Origin: Jiangella ureilytica
Lineage (GTDB): Bacteria > Actinomycetota > Actinomycetes > Jiangellales > Jiangellaceae
Assembly: GCF_004348545.1 (NCBI RefSeq)
Contig: NZ_SMKL01000031.1
Coordinates: 1-64,000, forward strand
Reading direction: 5' to 3'
Length of the DNA stretch: 64,000 nucleotides
Shown in pieces: positions 24,656 through 33,800 of the stretch; the first letter of the stretch is position 1, and each line of letters starts with the position of its first letter. The position numbers and the translations under genes are program-made. The notes beneath the pieces were generated by a model that did no database searches, was not told where the DNA came from, and worked only from the letters and a program-made list of their open reading frames with translations.

Positions 24656-26667
24656 GCCGCCGCCTCCGTCCGCAGCCGGACTGCCGATCCAGCCCGGGTG
24701 AAGACCGGGATCTGCTCCAGCGGCGCCGCCGCGGTCACCGTCGTGCCGCCCTCGACGAGGGATCCGGTGGCGGCGTCCACCCAAGCCGCCCCGGCCGGCA
24801 GGTACACCTCGCGCGACCGGGCGCCCGGCGACGTCACCGGCGCGACCAGCACGTCCGGGCCGAACAGGAACACGTCGTCGACCTCCCACGCCCGCGGATC
24901 GCCGGGGTAGTCCACGAACAGCGGCCGCATCGGCGGCAGCCCGGTCCGCGCGGCCACACGCATCTGCTCATGCAGGTAGGGACGCAGCCGCTCACGCAGG
25001 TGCAGCAGGCCGGAGATGATCTCGTAGGCCTCTTCGCCGTAGGACCAGACCTCGTTCGGCCCCCCGGTCTGCGCGTACGACGTCGGCGTGCGCGGCTCGC
25101 GGTCGCCGTGCAGCCGGAACAGCGGACAGAAGACGCCGTACTGGAACCAGCGGATCATCAGCTCGCGATAGGCGGGGTCGCGGGCGTCGCCGCCGTGGAA
25201 GCCGCCGATGTCGGTGGTCCACCACGGGATGCCGGACACAGCGATCGACAGCCCGGCCCGCACCTGCACGCGCAGCGACTCCCACGTCGCCGGGATGTCG
25301 CCGGACCACACCGCGGCGCCGTACCGCTGCGAGCCCGCCCAGGCCGAGCGCGACAGCAGCACCGTCGGCTCCGCTCCCGCGGACGCCAGACCCTCGGCGA
25401 ACAGCCGGGCGTTGTCGCGCGGATAGATCGGCGCGACCTCCGCGCCCGGGCCGGCATGGAGCGTCAGGTTCCCGGGGTGCGACGGGTTCAGCTCGGGCTC
25501 GGACGCGTCGAGCCAGAACACCCGGATGCCGAGGTCGAGGTAGTTGCGTCGCACGAGGTCCCAGACGTAGTCGCGGGTGGCGGGGTTCGTCGGGTCGTAG
25601 AAGGCCACCGGCATCGGCGTCGTCATGCCCTTGTCCTGGATGGTCTGGTGCGCCTCGACGCCCTGGTCGGCGCCGACCAGCAGGCCGCGGTCGCGGAAGT
25701 CGGCGTAGTTCTCCGACAGCGGCGACACCGTCGGCCAGACCGACACCATCAGCTCGACCCCGAGCTCGCGCAGCTCGGCCACCATGGCGGCCGGATCGGG
25801 CCACTCGTCCGGATCGAACCGGTAGTCGCCCATCGCGGACCAGTGGAAGTAGTCCGCGACGATGACCGAGAGCGGCAGTCCCCGCCGGCGGTGCTCGCGG
25901 GCGACGGCCAGCAGCTCGTCCTGGGTGCGGTAACGCAGCTTCGACTGCCAGAAGCCGCTGGCCCAGGCCGGCAGCTCCGGCGCGTGGCCGGTGGCGTCGG
26001 CGTACCGGGCGAGGATCTCCGCGGGGGTGGGCGCCGCGGAGACCCAGTAGTCGATCTCGCGTGCCTGCCCCGCCAGCCAGCGGGTCGCGTTGTCGGCGAA
26101 CTCGACCCGGCCGACGGCGGGGACGTTCCACAGCAGGCCGTAGCCGCGGTCGGAGAGCACGAACGGGATCGACACCTCGCCGTTGCGCTGCACGAGGTCC
26201 AGGGCCAGGCCCTTGAGGTCGAGCCGTCCGTGCGTGCGCTGGCCCAGGCCGAACAGCTTCTCGCCGGGGTAGGCGGCGAACTGCTGGTGGATCTCGTAGG
26301 CTCCGGAGCGGTTGCCCTGGAAGTGCCGGGCGCCCGGCAGCCAGAAGTGCTCGCGGCTCTCGGCCAGCAGCTCCGCGCCGGTGCTCGTGCGGCGGAACGT
26401 CAGCAGCGGCTCGGGGTACGCGGCGGTCCGGTCGAACCGGACGTCGACGGTGAGCTCCCCGTGCACGACCCTGGCGCTGCCCTCGTCGGCCGTGATCACC
26501 GGGAGGTCGGCCTTCGGCGGCTCGTCCAGCGCGCCGTGGCTCTCGGACGGGATCCGGTACTGCGCCGCGCGCACGCGCACGCTGTCCGAGCCCCACGCCT
26601 CGATGGTCAGCACCTCGTGACGGTGCCGCACCTCCAGCATGGTGGGAAAAGGGTGGAAGGTCACCAT
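24652..26667 (-). CDS. GH31-family alpha-glycosidase, alpha-xylosidase-like
   Basis: A 671-residue cytoplasmic enzyme. The order is an N-terminal beta-sandwich (1-225), then a TIM barrel with VIVADYFHW near 268, the nucleophile D387 in WLDASEPE and the acid/base D457 in VWSGDIPATW, then C-terminal sheet domains. WPTVSPLSENY resembles YicI-type alpha-xylosidases rather than sulfoquinovosidases. No signal peptide is present. It sits 25 bp after a permease gene and overlaps GH127, so imported xylose- or arabinose-containing oligosaccharides are the expected substrate. alpha-Glucosidase or alpha-galactosidase activity is possible within this family. Confidence 0.92.
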   Translation of the reverse strand: MVTFHPFPTMLEVRHRHEVLTIEAWGSDSVRVRAAQYRIPSESHGALDEPPKADLPVITADEGSARVVHGELTVDVRFDRTAAYPEPLLTFRRTSTGAELLAESREHFWLPGARHFQGNRSGAYEIHQQFAAYPGEKLFGLGQRTHGRLDLKGLALDLVQRNGEVSIPFVLSDRGYGLLWNVPAVGRVEFADNATRWLAGQAREIDYWVSAAPTPAEILARYADATGHAPELPAWASGFWQSKLRYRTQDELLAVAREHRRRGLPLSVIVADYFHWSAMGDYRFDPDEWPDPAAMVAELRELGVELMVSVWPTVSPLSENYADFRDRGLLVGADQGVEAHQTIQDKGMTTPMPVAFYDPTNPATRDYVWDLVRRNYLDLGIRVFWLDASEPELNPSHPGNLTLHAGPGAEVAPIYPRDNARLFAEGLASAGAEPTVLLSRSAWAGSQRYGAAVWSGDIPATWESLRVQVRAGLSIAVSGIPWWTTDIGGFHGGDARDPAYRELMIRWFQYGVFCPLFRLHGDREPRTPTSYAQTGGPNEVWSYGEEAYEIISGLLHLRERLRPYLHEQMRVAARTGLPPMRPLFVDYPGDPRAWEVDDVFLFGPDVLVAPVTSPGARSREVYLPAGAAWVDAATGSLVEGGTTVTAAAPLEQIPVFTRAGSAVRLRTEAAA

Positions 26668-26692
26668 GAATGTCTTGTCCTCGCGGTTCGGT

Positions 26693-27514
26693 TCAATCCT
26701 TGACGGCGCCGGCGGTCACGCCGCCCGCCACGTAGCGCTGCGCCACGACGAGCAGCACCGCGGCCGGGACGGAGGCGACCACGGCGGTCGCCATGATCGA
26801 GTTCCATTGAGTGGTGTTGTTGCCGATGTAGGCGTAGATGCCCAGGGTGATCGGGATCTGGTCGCCGTTGCGGTTCAGGGTGGAGGCGAAGATGAAGTCC
26901 GACCACGCCCACAGGAAGGCGAACAGCGACACCGTCAGCACCGAGTTCCGGCTCACCGGCAGCACGACGGACCGGAACGTCCGCCAGGTGCTCGCGCCGT
27001 CGACCTTCGCCGCTTGCACGAGCTCGCGCGGGATGCCGGACATGAACGCCGTGAACAGCAGCACGCCGAAGGGCACCGCGATGGTGGAGTCGGCGATGAT
27101 CAGTCCCCAGACGGTGTTGAGCCAGCCCAGACGCACGTAGATGGCGTAGAAGCCCATCGCCATCACGACGCTCGGGATCATCTGCGCCACCAGCAGCAGG
27201 AAGCTCAGGACGCCGGACCCGCGCGGCCGGAGCTGCGCGAGGGCGAAGCCCGCGGGCGCGGAGATCAGCAGCGTGAGCGCGACGCAGCCGAGGCCGACCA
27301 GGATGCTCGTCGTGAGCGCCGGCAGCTGGTCGCCGAACACGTCGGTGTAGCCCTCGAACGTCGGCGCCCAGGGGAACCAGTGCGGCGGGTCGGCCCGCAT
27401 GTCGCCCGTCCTCGTCAGCGACACGTTGAGCATCCAGTAGACCGGGAAGAGCATGATCGCGGTCAGGACGAGCCCGAGCACGGTCTTCCACCAGGAGCGG
27501 CGGTGAGTGTTCAT
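26693..27514 (-). CDS. Carbohydrate ABC transporter permease, MalG type
   Basis: A 273-residue permease with six helices; it opens with LGLVLTAIMLFPVYWMLNVS, typical of MalG-type proteins. The EAA loop QAAKVDGASTWRTFRSVVLP is near residue 178. The ATG at 27514 overlaps the stop of the MalF-type gene (ATGA). It forms the membrane channel of a sugar importer with the neighbouring permease. No ATPase gene lies in this operon, so a shared MsiK-like ATPase from elsewhere in the genome is expected, as is common in actinobacteria. Confidence 0.94.
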   Translation of the reverse strand: MNTHRRSWWKTVLGLVLTAIMLFPVYWMLNVSLTRTGDMRADPPHWFPWAPTFEGYTDVFGDQLPALTTSILVGLGCVALTLLISAPAGFALAQLRPRGSGVLSFLLLVAQMIPSVVMAMGFYAIYVRLGWLNTVWGLIIADSTIAVPFGVLLFTAFMSGIPRELVQAAKVDGASTWRTFRSVVLPVSRNSVLTVSLFAFLWAWSDFIFASTLNRNGDQIPITLGIYAYIGNNTTQWNSIMATAVVASVPAAVLLVVAQRYVAGGVTAGAVKD

Positions 27515-28479
27515 GACCGTTCCTGCCTGTGCTGGAGGTACAGGTAGACGAAGCCGGCGGCCAGCGCGATGACGATGAGCAGGTTGCCCACGGCCGCCGC
27601 GGGGGAGAAGTCCGGCTGGCCGGTGCCGAAGGCCTCGCGGTACGACCACACGGCCAGCGTGATCGACGCGTTGCCCGGCCCGCCGGTGGTCATGATCCAG
27701 ATGACGTCGACCACCTTGAGCGTGTAGATCAGGCCCAGCAGCAGCGTGATCGCCGACACCGGGCGCAGCAGCGGGAACGTCACCCGCCAGAACCGCTGCC
27801 ACGCGTTGGCGCCGTCCAGTGCCGCCGCCTCGTAGAGGTCGCCGGAGATGTTCTGCAGGCCGGCGTACAGGATCACCAGGTTGAACGGGATGCCCAGCCA
27901 GATGTTCGCGACGATCACCGACCACAGCGCGGAGTCCGGCGACGTCAGCCAGTTGATCTGGCCGATGCCGAACGCCTCCAGCACCGAGTTGACGATGCCG
28001 TTCTCGCTGTTGAGCATCCAGGACCAGGTCGATGCGGACACGATCAACGGCAGCAGCCACGGCACCAGGAACATCGCACGCAGCACCGCCGACAGCCGGA
28101 AGTGGTGGTGGAAGAACACCGCCAGCGCCAGCCCGATCGCATACTGCGCCGCAATGGACACCAGGGTGAACAGGGCGGTGTTGCGCAGCGCCAAGCCGAA
28201 CGTGCTGGACGTGACGACGTCGGCGTAGTTGGCCAGGCCGAGGAACTCGGCGTTGCCCTGCACGAACGCCCTCGGGGTGTAGTCGTGCAGGCTGAGCTCG
28301 ACGTTCCGGTAGAGCGGGTAGGCGTAGAAGATCGCCAGATACGCGAGCAGCGGCGCGAGGAAGGCCAGCGCCGCCCAGCGCGTCGAGGACATCCGGCGCC
28401 GGGTCGGGGGAGCGCTCGCGGTGGTGGCGGGCGCCGCGGCCCCCGCCACCACCGTGGCGCCGTTCACGGTCGGAGACAT
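27511..28479 (-). CDS. Carbohydrate ABC transporter permease, MalF type
   Basis: A 322-residue permease. About 30 Ala/Thr/Pro-rich cytoplasmic residues precede the first helix (AALAFLAPLLAYLAIFYAYP). The EAA loop EAAALDGANAWQRFWRVTFP is near residue 222. It starts four bases after the binding-protein stop, so it is probably translationally coupled. Codons 9-20 contain a perfect hairpin in the RNA. A later start at 28392 (MSSTRWAAL) is possible but lacks a ribosome site. It pairs with the MalG-type subunit. Confidence 0.93.
   Translation of the reverse strand: MSPTVNGATVVAGAAAPATTASAPPTRRRMSSTRWAALAFLAPLLAYLAIFYAYPLYRNVELSLHDYTPRAFVQGNAEFLGLANYADVVTSSTFGLALRNTALFTLVSIAAQYAIGLALAVFFHHHFRLSAVLRAMFLVPWLLPLIVSASTWSWMLNSENGIVNSVLEAFGIGQINWLTSPDSALWSVIVANIWLGIPFNLVILYAGLQNISGDLYEAAALDGANAWQRFWRVTFPLLRPVSAITLLLGLIYTLKVVDVIWIMTTGGPGNASITLAVWSYREAFGTGQPDFSPAAAVGNLLIVIALAAGFVYLYLQHRQERS
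28420..28453 (-). promoter_or_regulatory. Hairpin just after the binding-protein gene, inside the permease start
   Basis: Arms of 12 bp (GGTGGTGGCGGG and complement) with a 10-base loop lie 31-64 bp after the binding-protein stop, within the first codons of the MalF-type gene. It could stabilise the upstream message or slow translation of the permease, giving excess binding protein. Confidence 0.45.
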
Positions 28480-28483
28480 GACG

Positions 28484-29746
28484 TCACTCGGTCGCCGACT
28501 CCGCGTTCGCCTGTGCCTCGGCGAGCGCCTCCTCCGGGCTCATCGAGCCGCTCAGCGCGTTCTGGACCGCCGTCCAGAGCGCCTCGGAGATCAGCGGGTA
28601 GTCGGTGCCGAGGTCGTCGCTGGTCCGCCCCTTCGCCGTACGGACGGCGTCGACCCACGGCTGCAGGCTCGGGTCCTCCGCCAGCAGGGCCTCCTGGCCC
28701 TCCGCCGTCGGCGGGATGTAGTAGGCGAAGGTGTTCGCCGTCTCGACCAGGCCCTCGGGGGTGGACATGCACTCGACGATCTGCGTGGTGACGTCGTAGC
28801 GGGCGGTGTCGTCCTGGACCGGCGCGGTGATGAACTCACCGCCGGTCGGAGTGGGCGCGGCGCCGCCGTCGACGCCGGGGACGGAGACGACCCCGGTGGG
28901 GAACCCGGCGTCGGCGGCGCTGTTGACCTGCCAGGTGCCGTTCACCGCGAACGCGAACTCACCGGTGAGGAACTCCTCCCAGGTGGTGTTCTGCGAGTTG
29001 GTGATCACGGAGTTCGGTGCGTACCCGGCCTCCAGCCAGCCGGTCCACAGCTGCAGCGCCTCGACGGCCTCGGCGGAGTCGAGGTCGCGCAGGTCGGCCC
29101 CGGCGCCCCAGAACCACGGCAGGAACTGGAACGATCCTTCCTCGGTGCCGATGGCGGCGAAGGTGATGCCCTTGTGCCCCGCGCCGGTCACCTGCTGCAG
29201 CGCCGCGGTGAGCGAGGCCCAGTCCGTGATCGAGGCGGGGTCGACGCCCGCGGCGTCGAGGATCTGCTGGTTGTAGTAGATGGCCAGCGTGTTCGCGCCG
29301 ATCGGGATCCCGTACGCGTCGCCGTCGACGACGCCGGCCGCCAGCAGGTTCTCGTCGATGGCGGAGGTGTCGAAGCCGAACTCCTCCATCGTGGTGAGCA
29401 TGCCGGTGTCGGCCAGGGTCGAGACGGCCGGGTTGTCGAGCAGGATGATGTCCGGCGCGGTGCCCTCCTGCGCGGCCAGCAGCGCCTGGTTCGTCAGGGC
29501 GGTGGTGTCGTAGGCGGTGCGCTCGATGGTGACGCCGGCCTCGTCGCCGCAGGCCGCGACCCGCTGCGCCCAGTCGGAGGCCTCGTCGTGCTGCGGGTAG
29601 GGGTCCCACCAGGTGTAGGTGTCGGTCGAGGCCTCGGCGTTGCCGCCGCCGTCGTCGGACGACGAGCAGGCAGCCATGGCGGTGACGACGAGTATGGCGG
29701 ACCCGGCCGCGCCCAGGGCGCGCGCCGGTGTGGATGGACGCTTCAC
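28484..29746 (-). CDS. Sugar ABC transporter substrate-binding lipoprotein
   Basis: A 420-residue family 1 solute-binding protein. The lipobox is VTAMAAC with the lipidated cysteine at residue 27. It has the usual two-lobed pattern: DTYTWWDPYPQ, APDIILLDNPAVSTLADTGML, GANTLAIYYNQQILDAAGVD and FAVNGTWQVNSA. The start is a GTG at 29746 with AGGAGG eight bases upstream. It follows the LacI gene by 26 bp and precedes the permease by four. It should capture an oligosaccharide for GH31 and GH127 to degrade in the cytoplasm. Confidence 0.94.
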   Translation of the reverse strand: MKRPSTPARALGAAGSAILVVTAMAACSSSDDGGGNAEASTDTYTWWDPYPQHDEASDWAQRVAACGDEAGVTIERTAYDTTALTNQALLAAQEGTAPDIILLDNPAVSTLADTGMLTTMEEFGFDTSAIDENLLAAGVVDGDAYGIPIGANTLAIYYNQQILDAAGVDPASITDWASLTAALQQVTGAGHKGITFAAIGTEEGSFQFLPWFWGAGADLRDLDSAEAVEALQLWTGWLEAGYAPNSVITNSQNTTWEEFLTGEFAFAVNGTWQVNSAADAGFPTGVVSVPGVDGGAAPTPTGGEFITAPVQDDTARYDVTTQIVECMSTPEGLVETANTFAYYIPPTAEGQEALLAEDPSLQPWVDAVRTAKGRTSDDLGTDYPLISEALWTAVQNALSGSMSPEEALAEAQANAESATE

Positions 29747-29772
29747 TGCGTTTCCTCCTCGAGTGGGATGGG

Positions 29773-30792
29773 TCAGGTTCGGGGGGCGGCCGTGCTCTTC
29801 CGGTCGACGAGCTCCGGGGCGACGAACCGGACGACGTAGGGCTCGGCCCGGCCGGCCTCGGACTCGATGCGGCGGACCAACTGGCGCACGGCCATCCGGC
29901 CGAGCCGGTCCGGCGCGCTCTCGATGGACGAGTACGGCAGGGAGAAGACCCGGGCGAACTCGTCGGAGTAGCGGCCGATGACAGACAGGTCGTCCGGCAC
30001 GGTGAGCCCGCGCTCGTGCAGGACGGTGGGGAGAGCCGCGGCGGCGGCCTCGTTGTTGAGCAGCAGCCCGGTGGCCGAGGGGTACCGGTCGAGCAGCGCG
30101 TGCAGCGACCGCCCGACGGCGGGCTGCCGCGACTCACCGAACACCGCGTGCAGGGTGACGCCGCGCAGCCGGGCCTGCTGAAGGGCGGCGTCCTGGAGCC
30201 GCCAGACGTAGGCGCCGCCGCGCTGGACGACGTGTTCGGGCTGGGACACGAGGATCAGCTCGTGGTGGCCCAGCCGGTGCATGTGGTCGACCATCATCCG
30301 GCCGGCTTCCTCGAAATCGAGATCGAAGACGTCCAGGCCGGAGCAGTCGCCGGGCAGGCCGACGAGCGCGCCCGGCTGCGGCGCGGCGCGCAGCACCGGC
30401 AGGCGGTCGTCGTCCTGGGCCACGTTCAGCAGCACGAGTCCGTCGACCATGCGGGAGTCGGTGATGCGGCGCAGCGCCTTGTCGCCGTCGGCCTCGGTGA
30501 CGAGCAGGACGTCGTAGCCGAGCTCGCGCGCGGTGTCGGAGACACCGAGCATGTACTCCAACATCGCAGGCGCGAACTCGTCCTCGAGGAACTGCGCCAG
30601 CAGCCCGATCACCATGGTCTGCGACGTCGCCAGCGCGCGGGCTCCGGCGTTGGGGGTGTAGCCGAGCCGGAGCACGGCGTCGTTGACCCGCTGCCGGACC
30701 TCCGCGGAGATCGCTCGCTTGCCGGACAGGGCGTACGAGGCCGTGCTGCGGGAGACCCCGGCCGCCCGGGCGACGTCACCGATCGTGACCAC
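29773..30792 (-). CDS. LacI-family repressor of the arabinose/xylose-type operon
   Basis: A 339-residue LacI repressor. Residues 2-22 are the helix-turn-helix (TIGDVARAAGVSRSTASYAL), the hinge helix follows, and residues 60-330 form the sugar-binding domain. The GTG at 30792 has AGGAGG upstream. It is the first gene of the operon (binding protein, two permeases, GH31, GH127). A palindrome at 30811-30822, 19 bp before the start, is its likely operator, so it probably represses itself and the whole operon. The same core recurs before the large GH-A enzyme gene at 34684. Confidence 0.94.
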   Translation of the reverse strand: MVTIGDVARAAGVSRSTASYALSGKRAISAEVRQRVNDAVLRLGYTPNAGARALATSQTMVIGLLAQFLEDEFAPAMLEYMLGVSDTARELGYDVLLVTEADGDKALRRITDSRMVDGLVLLNVAQDDDRLPVLRAAPQPGALVGLPGDCSGLDVFDLDFEEAGRMMVDHMHRLGHHELILVSQPEHVVQRGGAYVWRLQDAALQQARLRGVTLHAVFGESRQPAVGRSLHALLDRYPSATGLLLNNEAAAAALPTVLHERGLTVPDDLSVIGRYSDEFARVFSLPYSSIESAPDRLGRMAVRQLVRRIESEAGRAEPYVVRFVAPELVDRKSTAAPRT

Positions 30793-30810
30793 TGTTCCTC
30801 CTGAAATCTG

Positions 30811-30822
30811 CGAACCGGTTCG
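30811..30822. promoter_or_regulatory. LacI-type operator before the lacI-family gene
   Basis: CGAACCGGTTCG is a perfect 12-bp palindrome with a central CG, as LacI-family proteins prefer. It lies 19 bp upstream of the regulator start and matches the core of the operator at 34684-34709. Confidence 0.8.
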
Positions 30823-30834
30823 ACGATTGTCGGT

Positions 30835-30873
30835 CTCCGGCGGCGCGCTCGAGGTGCCGGCGCGCCGCCGGAG
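30835..30873 (-). terminator. Terminator after the large GH-A gene
   Basis: A perfect 13-bp stem (CTCCGGCGGCGCG and complement) with a 13-base loop lies 20 bp after the stop of the 1232-residue enzyme gene, separating it from the LacI operon. Confidence 0.75.
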
Positions 30874-30892
30874 CCGGGTCAGTTCGCCGATG

Positions 30893-33800
30893 TCATCGCA
30901 GCCTTGATCCGCTGTACGGTGCGACGGTGATCTTGTCGATCACCGGCGCGAACTGCGCACGCAGGTGGATGCCGGGCCACAGGTCCTCGCTGTAGGTGAC
31001 GCCGTCGAAGTTCGGCGCCTCCTCCGATGCGAACGTGATGGTGTTGCGTCCCTTCCGCAACTCGAGCGGAACCGTCAGCTCCCAGAAGTTGTTGCCGTGG
31101 AAGCTGCCGGGGAAGCGGACGCTCGGCACCTCGGCACCGTTGACCGTGAGGTCCGCTCGACGGGCCATCGGGTTGGGGTTGTAGTGCGACGCCTGCGACT
31201 GCTCGGGGTTGGAGTAGCGCACCCGCATCGCGTACGTGCCGGCGGCGGGCGCCGTCACCTCGAACGTCAGCGTGTTGCCGTTGCCCGGCTCGCCGCCGAC
31301 GCCGGTGACGGCGGCGCCGCCGCTGGCCAGCGAGAGCTCCGCCACTTCCGCGGTTCCGGCCGTGGTGGCGTCCTCGGCCTCGTAGACCTGCTCCGCGAGC
31401 GTGCCGGTCGCTTGCACGACCTCGAGCCGGTCGACGAGCGCGGCCCCGGTGACCCCGGAGACGGTGACCTTGTTGATCCCGCCGGAAAGCGAGACCGCCA
31501 CCCCGGACGTCGCCGGGCCGACCCGCAGCACGTCCCGGCCGTTGACGGCCAGGTCGGCGACGCCGCCGCCCAGCGCGTGCAGCCGCAGCGTGGCCTCGGC
31601 GTCATCGGCCGAGTACACCCAGAACGTCGCGGTCTCACCGGGGCGCACCTCGGCTCCGCCGGCGCCGGACGCGCCGCGCCGCTGCAGCCGGGGGTCGTCG
31701 TAGACGGCGCGGGCCCCCGTCAGCTCGGCCAGCTCGGCCTCGTAGGCGTCGCTCGTCGCCTCCGGGTTGGCCAGCGACAGGTGGATGCGGTCGACGATCG
31801 CGTCGCCCTTGGTGGCGCGGGTGCCGTCGAGGCTCCGCGCGGCCAGCGTGATGGTGTGCGTGCCGGCCGTCAGCTCGACCGTCGTGTCGGTGTGGTCCCA
31901 GACGACCCACTTGTAGCCGAGCGGCAGGAACAGCTCCTGCTCGGCTTCGCCGTCGACGCGCAGGAACACGTTCGTCGGGCCCTGCTCCTGCACGGCGGCG
32001 AAGGTGTTCAGCGAGTTGGCGAAGACGCTGAGGTCGTAGACGCCGTCCTGTGGGACGTCGACGGTGAAGTCCAGCGTCACGTTCGAGCCGGTGCGCAGGC
32101 CACCGACGTCGTACCCGCCGGAGGTGTAGAACTTCGACACGTCCGACGGCGACCCCTCCGGGCCGTTGCGGCTGTAGCCGGATCCGGTGTGCGCGGCGTC
32201 CTCGGCCTCGTAGCTCCGCTCCCAGAGGGTCGGCGCGACGGCGGTGGGCGTGCCGTCGCCGGCGGGCGTGAGCACGATCTCGTACGCCGACGACCCCGCC
32301 AGCTCCGGCAGGTCGCCGCCGAAGTCGAAGGCGACCGTGCCGTCGTCGCTCACCTCGACGACCCGCTCGTCGACGATCCTCGGCTGAGCGGAATCGCCGA
32401 TCTGGCCGGTCCACGGGATCTCCCGGATCCAGGCGTGCACGCTGGCGCCGAGGTCGTCCGGCACGTTCTGGAACTCGACGAACGCGTTGCCGTCCGAGCC
32501 GCCGAACAGTGCCCTGGCCTGCGACTTCTCCTTGTCGAGGGTGGCCACTCCTTGCAGGGTGTAATTCTGCCCCGGGAATGGAGGCCGCACCTCGACCGTG
32601 TTGCCGGTCATGCCGGCGTACGCGTTGAACAACCACCACTGGCCGTTGGCCCGGTTGGCCTGGACCGCGGAGTCGGACAGGTTCCCGTTGATGTTCCAGA
32701 ACGCGATCATCCCGTTGACCTTGGAGTCCTCGAGAGCCGAGATCCACTGGATCATCTGCCCCGGAACCGACGTGTGGTAGTTGAACGCGTACTCGTTGAT
32801 GTTGATCGGCAGCTTCGTGCCCTCGTACGGCGTGCCGGCGAAGACCTCTGCCTCCCACTGGCGATAACGGGCCACGCTGGTGCGGATCTGCTCGGGGTGG
32901 CTGAGCTCGTGCCAGGTGATGATGTCCGGCACCGTGCCGGCCTCGACGGCGTGCTCGAGGAAGCCGCGCACCTCGGCGTACAGCACGCTGGTGTTCGGGC
33001 CGGAGATGCGCATGTCCGGGCCCAGCTTCTCCCTGATCATCGCGTACGCGTGGTCCCATGCGGCGAAGTAGGCGGTCGGGTCGGTGCGCCAGCTCACCCG
33101 GTTGTAGCTCCACTGGCCGGTGCCGAACATGTTGCCCTCGGGCTCGTTGAACGGCTCGATGACCAGGTTGTCCCGGTACTCCGGGTCGAGCTGCGCGATC
33201 TGGTCGAGCTGCCGTTCCATGACTTGCCAGTAGCCGTCGAGCTTCTGCTGGGGGGTGCTGCCCGGCCACTGGTACGGGAAGCCGCGGTAGTAGTCCGTGG
33301 TGCGCACGTAGACGTCACCGTCGGTGCTGTCCGCCAGCGGTTTCACCACCTCGAGGGCGTCGGAGCCCGGGTGCTGGGCGCCGTCCTGGCCCTTCGTCGC
33401 GACCGTGCTCAGGTTCATGCCCTCGATGAGGTTGTTGCTCGGGATGCCCTCGCCGTAGAGCCCGTAGAGACTGCCCGACGCGCCACCGTGGAACGGGCCG
33501 GTGTCCTCGGCGAGGTCGATGACCAGTTCGCCTTCGCGGACGACGGTGACGGTGGCGGTGACCGTCCACGTGCCGGCGGTGCCACTGACGGTGAAGGCGC
33601 CGCGCTGGGCGTAGTCGTCGGGGTCGACGTCATCCCAGGTCACCGGCAAGGCACGGGTGTAGCCGTCGGTGAACGTGGCCGGGACGGTCTGCGGCAGGTT
33701 CGGCGCGGTGCCGATCGTCGTGCGCAGGTCGAACGATTCCTGCGCGATACCGGTCGGGGTGGGCAGGGTGCCGCCGAAGTCCTCGGCGACCTGCTCGGGC

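Noticed and set aside
24652-26667. GH31 as a sulfoquinovosidase that would link to the sulfatase locus
   Set aside because: The sequence has WLDASEPE and WPTVSPLSENY patterns of alpha-xylosidase-like GH31 enzymes and does not show the YihQ-type tryptophan/arginine region; it sits in the LacI operon.
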